A model generated the notes under the pieces. That model had not been told where the DNA came from. It was given only the letters and a program-made list of their open reading frames with translations, and did not search any database. Positions 1 to 5,816 of a stretch of DNA of 34,059 nucleotides are shown in pieces. Made by a program: the position numbers and the translations under genes. The stretch lies in the NCBI GenBank assembly GCA_023446735.1, contig JAEXPQ010000193.1:1-34059 (forward strand), written 5' to 3'. Origin of the DNA: Verrucomicrobiota bacterium (GTDB taxonomy: Bacteria; Verrucomicrobiota; Verrucomicrobiia; Opitutales; Opitutaceae). Position 1 is the stretch's first letter; every line of letters begins with the position of its first letter.

Positions 1-205
1 GGAGGAAGCCGCCGATCTTGCCCTGCTGGTACACGCGCAGACTGCGATCCTCGAACATGCGGATGCGCACCATGTCGGTGTAGAGCTTCACCTTCTTCTC
101 CGGCGCGAGGTCGGAGTTGACGGGCGACTTGGCGTAGCGGATGTCGTGTTCCGCCGCTTCGGAGTGCGGCGGGATGGCGGGAGCGGGAGTGGTAGGTGTG
201 CTCAC
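1..205 (-). CDS. pdhA: Pyruvate dehydrogenase E1 component alpha subunit, N-terminal fragment
   Basis: Only the first ~68 codons are inside the window; the gene runs off the left edge. The reverse strand reads from a GTG at 205 and reaches the segment YTDMVRIRMFEDRSLRVY followed by QQGKIGGFL, the characteristic start of the thiamine-diphosphate E1-alpha domain of pyruvate/branched-chain dehydrogenases. The first ~35 residues are a Pro/Ala-rich extension of low conservation. GTG was chosen because an in-frame stop lies a few codons upstream and no ATG intervenes; a later ATG before the YTDM segment would remove the extension. E1-alpha with E1-beta decarboxylates pyruvate and passes the acetyl group to the E2 lipoyl arm. 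Acetoin or branched-chain E1-alpha cannot be excluded from this fragment, but the motif fits PdhA best. Confidence 0.85.
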   Translation of the reverse strand, partial: MSTPTTPAPAIPPHSEAAEHDIRYAKSPVNSDLAPEKKVKLYTDMVRIRMFEDRSLRVYQQGKIGGFL

Positions 206-446
206 GGGTGTTTCGGGGAGATTTTACGCTTCGTGGAGGCCGAAGGTTCAAGGAAATTGGCCTGGCGCAAACTGTCCGGCAGCTAGTTACGAGAAATGCT
301 TTTCCCGGCGTGTGCTTGGATTGGGGAAACTACTACCCGAGCCGGCGGATCGTCTCAGCCGTCACGGCGCTCCGGTTCGGGACGCAAGCGCGGTGCTTTC
401 TCCTCAAGGTGGTCCGGGAGATCGGGCGGACCGTTGATGGAGGAGC

Positions 447-2174
447 CTACGGCAGTGAGGCCAGGGTGAGCAGCAGCACGGCGTCGGCCTGGCCGCCGAT
501 GGTCGACTCCTGGCACATGAAGTCGTCGCTGCTGTCGCGGAAGACGGCGGCGGCGGTGTCGAAGCGCGCGAGCGGGGAGTCGTCCGTGGCGGTGAAGTAC
601 TGGCGGAGCGAGTCGTGGGTGGCGCGGTCGCCCGGGCCCTCGGAGAGCGCGCCGGTGGGGAAGGCGGCGAGGAGCCGGTAGGCCGGGCTGTAGATGTGGC
701 GCACGGTGTTGGGCAGCCGCTCCGAGAAGAGGAACGAGACGCCCCAGTTGCTGCGGCCGAAGGTATAGTCGAGCATGCCGAAGAAGAGCGCGTCGTGGTC
801 GGCGAGCGCGCCGGCGCGGAGGGCGGCGAGGCGGGCGGCGTTGGCGGCGCCGAGCCAGCGGTGGAGACTGGCCCAGACATAACGGCTGGGCACGCCCCAC
901 GGACGGCCGGCGGTGGCGGCGTGGCGCGCGTAGGCGGCGGTCTCGGCGAGGAGCCGGTCGCGGGCCGCGGGGTTGTGCGGGGCGAGGGCGTAGTTGGCCA
1001 GCCAATGCCAGTTGGCCCAGCCTACTTCGGAGGCAGCCGGCGGGGCAAGGGCGACGGCTTCGTCGAGGTACCGCTGCTCCCCGGTGAGGGCGAAGAGCTC
1101 GGCGGCGGCAAGGGCGCGCTGGTCGACCTCCGAATCGTCGCGATAGAAGTCGTTGACCTTGCCGCGCTCGAAGGCCGTGGGGATCGTGTCCGGATCGTGG
1201 GTGCGGGCGTGGAGCGCGCGGGCGAGTGCGGCGTACCGCTCCGCCTCGACGGGCAAACCGAGCTCGCGGAAGGTTCGCGCACCGAGGGCGAGCGCGGTGG
1301 CGGCACTCGCCATGTGCGTGCGGGAGAGCGCGCAGAGCGCGGGGCGGCGGCCGTCGAGCGGGTCGTGCTCGGGCAGGCGGGGCGCCTGGTTGTGGTCCGT
1401 TTCGTCGCCGACCTGTACGATGAAGGTGTCGCGGTCCGGGAAGGTGCGCAGCAGGTAGGTGAGCCCGTGGCGGGCCTCGACGAGGAGCGGTGGCAAGGGC
1501 TGGCCGGCAGCGGGGCGGCCATGGAGTTCGGGCGCGAGGTGGTACGCGAAGAGCAGATGGTAGGTCGTGTAGGCGATGTTGAGGGTGAACTTGATCTGGT
1601 CGCCGGCATCGTACCAACCGCCGAGGGCGTCGACGGTGCGCGCGGGCTCGGCGCGGCTCCATTTGCCGTTGGCCGGATCGCCGTCGGGGACGAAGACCGG
1701 TGCGCGGGCGTCGCCGGCATGCGAAGGCCGGCGCGGCGCGACGGTATCCGGGCCCGAGCGCATGAGGCGGAGGTGTTGCAACGGCAGCGTGACCAGCTCG
1801 GCGTAGGGCGCCGCGGCGATGCGGATCTCGGCGGGTGGCGCATCGGCTACAACGAAGCGGTAGCGGCCCGGCTCGGTGAGCGTGCTGAAGTCGGCGGTGT
1901 GATTGAACGGCAGCGGCGAGTGGTCGCCGACACCGACGTTGCTCGGGCCGAACTCGCCCTGGCGCACCGGCTCGGCGAGGCCGACAAAATCCGCGCGCAG
2001 GATGGTCCAACGTTGGCCGGCGAGGTCGCTCGTGCTCATGGCCACGAGGGTCTTCGGGCGGGCCGGGGTGTAGCCGGCCTGGTTCCAGCGGAGGAGAACT
2101 TCGGCGGTGGCGGTGGGCATGAGAATCGAGGAAGCGGCGAGCAACAGCGCGGTGGGGAGGCGGGCGCGGGGCAT
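447..2174 (-). CDS. Secreted glycoside hydrolase family 9 (endoglucanase-like), with N-terminal Ig-like domain
   Basis: 575 residues. Residues 1-24 form a signal peptide ending in TATA before EVLLRW. Residues ~25-115 match the CelD_N/GH9 N-terminal Ig-like domain (NQAGY near 31, EPGRYRF near 101). The rest is an (alpha/alpha)6 GH9 catalytic domain. The motif GGWYDAGD places the two conserved Asp residues at 189 and 192. Near the C-terminus DDFMCQES places the probable acid Glu at 556. The usual GH9 'PHHR' segment is not recognisable: the equivalent stretch reads GRSNWGVSFL, and WNAP after the Glu is absent. Substrate specificity may therefore differ from classical cellulases, with beta-glucan oligomers, chitosan or glucosamine chains as options. 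The ATG at 2174 was chosen over an upstream ATG in the same frame because it gives a clean signal peptide. The gene is divergent from proS, with 82 bp between starts and no clear ribosome binding site. Confidence 0.88.
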   Translation of the reverse strand: MPRARLPTALLLAASSILMPTATAEVLLRWNQAGYTPARPKTLVAMSTSDLAGQRWTILRADFVGLAEPVRQGEFGPSNVGVGDHSPLPFNHTADFSTLTEPGRYRFVVADAPPAEIRIAAAPYAELVTLPLQHLRLMRSGPDTVAPRRPSHAGDARAPVFVPDGDPANGKWSRAEPARTVDALGGWYDAGDQIKFTLNIAYTTYHLLFAYHLAPELHGRPAAGQPLPPLLVEARHGLTYLLRTFPDRDTFIVQVGDETDHNQAPRLPEHDPLDGRRPALCALSRTHMASAATALALGARTFRELGLPVEAERYAALARALHARTHDPDTIPTAFERGKVNDFYRDDSEVDQRALAAAELFALTGEQRYLDEAVALAPPAASEVGWANWHWLANYALAPHNPAARDRLLAETAAYARHAATAGRPWGVPSRYVWASLHRWLGAANAARLAALRAGALADHDALFFGMLDYTFGRSNWGVSFLFSERLPNTVRHIYSPAYRLLAAFPTGALSEGPGDRATHDSLRQYFTATDDSPLARFDTAAAVFRDSSDDFMCQESTIGGQADAVLLLTLASLP

Positions 2175-2256
2175 GGCGGTTAGGTTGGCCGCGGGGCGGG
2201 CTGCCGCAAATAGCATTTGCCCCGGGTGGGGGTGGTGTTTCTCCTCGCCGCTTCGC

Positions 2257-4035
2257 ATGAAACTCTGGTCGCAGACCTTCATTCCCACGCTCAAGGAAAG
2301 TCCCGCCGACGCCGAGATCGCGTCGCACAAGCTGCTGCTCCGCGCCGGCCTCGTGCGCAAGCTCACCGGCGGCGTGTACACCTACCTGCCGCTCGGCCTG
2401 AAGGCCCTCCAGAAGATCAGCCAGATCTGCCGTGAGGAGATGGAACGCGCCGGCGCCATCGAGGTGCTCATGCCGCATCTCCATCCGGCGGAGACGTGGC
2501 AGGCGGGCCCGCGCTGGAACGCGGTGCGCGAGGTCATGTACTCGGTCTCCAGTGCCGGCGCCGGCAAGCGCGCCCCGGCCGAGCCCGAGATGGTGCTCGG
2601 GCCGACCCACGAGGAAGTGGTCACGCCGCTCATCGCAGGCGATGTCACCAGCTACCGCGACCTGCCGAAGAACATTTTCCAGATCCAGACCAAGTTCCGG
2701 AACGAGATCCGCCCGCGCTACGGCCTGATGCGCGCCCGCGAGTTCGTGATGAAGGACGGCTACTCCTTCGATGCCGACGACGCCGGCGCGATCGTCAGCT
2801 ACCAGAAGATGAAGGAGGCCTACCAGAAGTTCTTCGCCCGCTGCGGCCTGAAGGCCATCAGCGTCGAGGCCGACACCGGCGTGATGGGCGGCGCGTTCTC
2901 GCACGAGTTCATGGTGCCCGCCGAAGTGGGCGACGACGATGTCGTGTATTGCGAGGCCTCCGGCTACGCGGCCAACCGCGAGAAGGCCACGAGCGGGATC
3001 ATCCCGGCGGATCTCGCCGACGCCGCCCCGGCGGGCGCGATCGAGGAGTTCGCCACGCCCGGCGCCACGACGATCAACGCTCTGACGAAGGAACCGTACA
3101 ACGTGGCCGCCGACCGGCAGTTCAAGACGCTGGTCTACATGGGCGACGGGAAGCCGTTCCTCGTGATCATGCGCGGCTGCGACGACCTCGAGGAGGCGAA
3201 GCTCGGCTCGCTCGGGTTCACCCTTTTCCGCCCGGCCACGCCGGAGGAGATCGTGCCGGTGATGGGCGCGAAACCCGGTTCGCTCGGCGCCGTGAAGGGC
3301 TCGATCGCCAACGCGGGCGTGCTCGCCGGCATCTTCGCCGACAACGCCATCCGCCTCGTCGGCAACGGCGTGACCGGCGCGAACAAGGACGGTTTCCACC
3401 TGCGCAACGTCAACGTGACCCGCGACCTCGCGATCACGAAGTTCGGCGACTTCCGCCGCGTGCGCGAGGGCGAGCCCTGCCCGAAGTCGGGCCAGCCGCT
3501 GAAGATCGCCCGCGCGATCGAGGTCGGCCACGTGTTCAAGCTCGGCACGAAGTACTCGGAGAAGTTCAACGCCACGTTCACCGACGACCAGAAGCAGGTG
3601 AAGCCGATGGTCATGGGCTGCTACGGCATCGGCGTGAGCCGCACCTTGCAGGCCGTGATCGAGCAGGCCAACGACGTCGACGGCCTGCGCTGGCCGTGGA
3701 ATGTCGCCCCGTACCACGTGGTCGTCACGCTCCTCGACCCGAAGGTGCCGGAGATCGCGGAGCTCGGGAAGACGCTCGCCGCCGCGGCCGAGGCCGGCGG
3801 CGCCGAGGTGCTCATCGACGACCGCGACGAACGGCCGGGCGTGAAGTTCAAGGATGCCGACCTGATCGGTATCCCGGTGCGCGTGACGATCGGCGGCAAG
3901 GGCCTGAAGGAGGGCGTCGTCGAGCTGAAGCTGCGCAACTCCAAGGATGTCGCCAAGGTGCCCGTGGCCGAGGCGGCCGCGAAGATTGCCCAGACCGTGC
4001 GCGACTGCGCGGCGGCGGCGAATCCCGCGGCATGA
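2257..4035 (+). CDS. proS: Prolyl-tRNA synthetase, bacterial type with editing insertion
   Basis: 592 residues, close to the ~570 usual for bacterial ProS. It charges tRNA-Pro with proline in the cytoplasm. The class II core is visible: GPTHEE at 115-120, the motif 2 stretch FRNEIRPRYGLMRAREF at 147-163 followed by MKDGYSF, and motif 3 GCYGIGVSR near the C-terminal part. Between motifs 2 and 3 lies the ~180-residue cis-editing (INS) domain, including TPEEIVPVMGAKPGSLG, which hydrolyses Ala-tRNA-Pro. The C-terminal anticodon-binding domain follows (VVVTLLDPKV, then DDRDERPGVKFKDADLIGIP). The ATG at 2257 begins MKLWSQTF, the family's normal N-terminus; an upstream in-frame ATG at 2107 would add 50 residues antisense to the GH9 gene. 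clpS follows 73 bp downstream. Confidence 0.97.
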   Translation: MKLWSQTFIPTLKESPADAEIASHKLLLRAGLVRKLTGGVYTYLPLGLKALQKISQICREEMERAGAIEVLMPHLHPAETWQAGPRWNAVREVMYSVSSAGAGKRAPAEPEMVLGPTHEEVVTPLIAGDVTSYRDLPKNIFQIQTKFRNEIRPRYGLMRAREFVMKDGYSFDADDAGAIVSYQKMKEAYQKFFARCGLKAISVEADTGVMGGAFSHEFMVPAEVGDDDVVYCEASGYAANREKATSGIIPADLADAAPAGAIEEFATPGATTINALTKEPYNVAADRQFKTLVYMGDGKPFLVIMRGCDDLEEAKLGSLGFTLFRPATPEEIVPVMGAKPGSLGAVKGSIANAGVLAGIFADNAIRLVGNGVTGANKDGFHLRNVNVTRDLAITKFGDFRRVREGEPCPKSGQPLKIARAIEVGHVFKLGTKYSEKFNATFTDDQKQVKPMVMGCYGIGVSRTLQAVIEQANDVDGLRWPWNVAPYHVVVTLLDPKVPEIAELGKTLAAAAEAGGAEVLIDDRDERPGVKFKDADLIGIPVRVTIGGKGLKEGVVELKLRNSKDVAKVPVAEAAAKIAQTVRDCAAAANPAA

Positions 4036-4060
4036 GCGGAGAACTTACACTTCGTCGGAA

Positions 4061-4087
4061 CGGTCCGGACACGAGGTCCGACCCTAC
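4061..4087 (+). repeat. Short dispersed palindromic repeat, copy A
   Basis: A GC-rich 27-bp segment in the proS-clpS gap. Its reverse complement recurs at 4916-4942 with only two differences. Each copy contains two near-palindromic halves (GGTCCGG... and ...GGTCCGACC), as in REP-type elements. It may fold as a hairpin in the intergenic RNA; no T-tract follows, so it is not a typical intrinsic terminator. Confidence 0.65.
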
Positions 4088-4108
4088 GGTCGGAAACGAA
4101 CCACTCGC

Positions 4109-4417
4109 ATGAGCGTCGCGGCGCCCAAGACCAAACGGAAGACTTCGACGCGGAAAAAAGCCGCGCCGAAGATCGCCGCGCCGTGGTCGGTCGTGGTCTA
4201 CAACGACCCGGTCAACCTGATGTCGTACGTCGTGCTCGTCTTCAAGAAGGTCCTCGGGTTCACCGAGGCCAAGGCGCGCAAGCACATGCTCGAGGTCCAC
4301 AAGAAGGGCCGTTCGCTCGTGTGGTCCGGCGAGCGCGAGCGCGCCGAGGCCTACGCGCACACGCTCCAGACTTGGCAGCTCTCGGCCCGCATCGAGAATA
4401 CCGGCGATGGAAAGTAA
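4109..4417 (+). CDS. clpS: ATP-dependent Clp protease adaptor ClpS
   Basis: 102 residues. Residues 1-24 are a basic, flexible N-terminal tail (KTKRKTSTRKK). The ClpS fold follows: WSVVVYNDPVNLMSYVV at 26-42 carries the Asn-Asp pair (32-33) that recognises the N-degron alpha-amino group. HMLEVHKKG supplies the conserved His64 of the binding pocket. ClpS delivers N-end-rule substrates to ClpA/ClpC with ClpP. The NDPVNLMSYV version resembles actinobacterial ClpS more than the E. coli form. ATG at 4109 gives the only sensible N-terminus. The gene's last 11 bp overlap the next gene's start, suggesting translational coupling. Confidence 0.95.
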   Translation: MSVAAPKTKRKTSTRKKAAPKIAAPWSVVVYNDPVNLMSYVVLVFKKVLGFTEAKARKHMLEVHKKGRSLVWSGERERAEAYAHTLQTWQLSARIENTGDGK

Positions 4418-4877
4418 ACGCCTCGAACTGAAGCTGCCGGCGCCGGTGGTGGCGCCGTTGCTCGAATTCCTCCTGCCGCTGGCGCGGGAGAAGGGGACCG
4501 CGACACTTGCCTTCGAACCCAACCTCGACGCGATCGAGGAGGATTTCCGCGACGATTGGCGCGCCGACGTCGCCGGGCAGTCGCAGGACGACCAGATGCG
4601 GTTCGCGGCGATCTTCGACACGGAGGAGTTCCGCCAGGACGGCACGGCCGAGTTCGGTCCGGAGGACTGCGAGCCGCTGCTGCGCGCTGCGGCGGCGCTG
4701 CGTTTGAAGCTGCGTACCCGGAAGCTCAATGCGATCGCCGACTCGGCGCTCGAGACCGGCGAAATCGACTTCGCGCGTCTGAACAAGGAGGAGCGCCTCG
4801 CGATGACCTCGTACATGCTGCTCGCCTCGCTGCAGGAGATTGTCATCCGCCATCTCGATCCGGGCGGGGGGGCCTGA
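4407..4877 (+). CDS. Small hypothetical protein overlapping clpS (DUF2017-like by position)
   Basis: 156 residues, predicted soluble, acidic and largely helical, with no signal peptide or membrane segment. Its ATG lies inside the end of clpS (11-bp overlap), so the two are probably translated together. Actinobacteria commonly carry a DUF2017 gene directly after clpS. The similar position and the helical C-terminus (SYMLLASLQEIVI) suggest an analogous or homologous partner, but I cannot confirm the family by eye. The segment KLNAIADSALETGEIDFARL is the most distinctive part. Start choice is secure because the ORF opens there and the overlap is typical. Function is unknown; a role with ClpS is inference from position. 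Confidence 0.75.
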   Translation: MESKRLELKLPAPVVAPLLEFLLPLAREKGTATLAFEPNLDAIEEDFRDDWRADVAGQSQDDQMRFAAIFDTEEFRQDGTAEFGPEDCEPLLRAAAALRLKLRTRKLNAIADSALETGEIDFARLNKEERLAMTSYMLLASLQEIVIRHLDPGGGA

Positions 4878-4905
4878 GGGGCGGCATGACGATGCGTGCG
4901 GCCAA

Positions 4906-5032
4906 CGCGCTTGCGGTAGGGTCGGACCTTGGGTCCGGACCGCGAGCGACACCGTCGGAGGCGAGGAGGCCGATCATTGGCGGTCGGCGCTGGAGCGGTC
5001 CGCCGACGAGCGGCGACCCTACCGCAAGCGCG
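4906..5032. repeat. 127-bp GC-rich element with 19-bp perfect inverted ends, containing repeat copy B
   Basis: Positions 4906-4924 and 5014-5032 are perfect reverse complements (19/19). The left arm overlaps the inverted copy (4916-4942) of the repeat also found at 4061-4087. The interior holds further short self-complementary pieces, so the whole may fold as a branched stem. It occupies most of the 181-bp gap between the clpS-linked gene and the metal-binding membrane protein. It has the size of a compound REP/MITE-like element; no protein is encoded. Confidence 0.7.
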
Positions 5033-5058
5033 GTGGCCCAAGTTTGGGGGCGTCTTCC

Positions 5059-5568
5059 ATGGAACGTTTGACCTGCGACTACTGCGGGCTGCCGTTCCGT
5101 GCGCCGTACAAGCCGGCGGCGGGTGCGAAGGCGTACTGTTGCTCGGGCTGCGCGTTGGCCGACCAACTGGGCATCGAGGGTGAGAAGTTTCCCATTTCGC
5201 CGCAGCTCATCTTCGACCTCTTGCTCGCCTTCGGCGTGTTCAACCAGTTCCTGCTCGTGCTGCTCGCGACCGCGTTGCGACGGGACGGCAAGGTGGAGTC
5301 CGCCGTGCTGTGCGTGACGCTCTCGGCCGGGCTCGGCGCGATGCTGTACCTTGCGGCGCTGGCGTGGCAGTGGCGCAGCCGGTGGCTGCGCGCGAGCGAT
5401 GCGTTCCTGTATGCGCTGCTAGCCGCGCCCGCGCTCGGGGGCGCGACCGTCGGTCTGTGGCTGAACCGTGGCGACGCCGCGGTGATCACCGCCGGCGCGA
5501 ATCTGTTGCTCCTGGCGTGGCAGGGGCGCGGGATTCTGCGGCGGCTCTGGGCCCGGCGAAACAAGTAG
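5059..5568 (+). CDS. Small membrane protein with Cys-rich metal-binding head, partner of the CPx-ATPase
   Basis: 169 residues. The N-terminal ~35 residues contain CDYCGLPF and YCCSGCALA, the pattern of the putative metal-binding domain found at the N-terminus of FixI/CcoI-type cation ATPases (PF12156-like). About four hydrophobic segments follow (LIFDLLLAFGVFNQFLLVLL, then VLCVTLSAGLGAMLYLAALA, FLYALLAAPALGGATVGLWL and AVITAGANLLLLAW), and the protein ends in a basic tail (RRLWARRNK). The ATPase encoded downstream starts with the same kind of Cys motif (CKHCG...CSPGC), so this looks like a detached or duplicated head fused to a membrane anchor. A role in copper delivery or sensing for that transporter is inference. 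ATG at 5059 begins immediately before the Cys motif; the longer in-frame ORF upstream runs through the repeat element. Confidence 0.8.
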   Translation: MERLTCDYCGLPFRAPYKPAAGAKAYCCSGCALADQLGIEGEKFPISPQLIFDLLLAFGVFNQFLLVLLATALRRDGKVESAVLCVTLSAGLGAMLYLAALAWQWRSRWLRASDAFLYALLAAPALGGATVGLWLNRGDAAVITAGANLLLLAWQGRGILRRLWARRNK

Positions 5569-5795
5569 TCTCGGACCGGTCTCGTTGGGCGTGAGCCATA
5601 GGAGACGGCGTGGGCCCAGGGTGTCCGGCCGGCGACCGGACCTACGGGGCAGGCTGCCAGCGGGGATGAGGGCGGAAGAAGCGCAGCGGGCGATTGCTGT
5701 TCCGATGGTGGGGCGGGCTTTACGCCCGCCATCCGGCCGCTATCGAATGGCGAGCGCACAGTCGCCCTACCATTGCGAACCAGGAACGCCTGCCC
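5569..5795. repeat. Intergenic stretch with several REP-type hairpins
   Basis: This 227-bp gap holds at least two perfect short stems: GTCCGG/CCGGAC at 5623-5641 and GGCGGGC/GCCCGCC at 5712-5730. A third imperfect stem lies around 5750-5770. They are GC-rich, lack T-tracts and look like dispersed REP units rather than a terminator. An ATG-initiated extension of the ATPase ORF (from 5694) would translate through the second hairpin, which argues against that start. Confidence 0.55.
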
Positions 5796-5816
5796 TTGAA
5801 CCCGAAACCCGAAACC
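5777..5816 (+). repeat. Heptad tract at the ATPase start
   Basis: GAAC or GAAAC units begin at 5777, 5784, 5798, 5804 and 5811, an approximately 7-bp period with one 6-bp step. The likely TTG start codon (5796) and its AGGA-like binding site (5782-5785) both lie inside the tract. The first residues (LNPKPET) are therefore encoded by repeat DNA. Confidence 0.55.

Noticed and set aside
206..446. Possible promoter for pdhA (TTGAAC ... TAAAAT on the minus strand)
   Set aside because: The spacer is 19 bp and the -10-like box lies only ~15 bp from the GTG; too weak to annotate. Nothing else was recognised in this 241-bp gap.
355..3717. Very long minus-strand open frame (1120 codons) across the GH9 and proS genes
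   Set aside because: Arg/Ala/Pro/His-rich shadow typical of high-GC DNA; the GH9 and proS frames have recognisable catalytic motifs and it conflicts with both.
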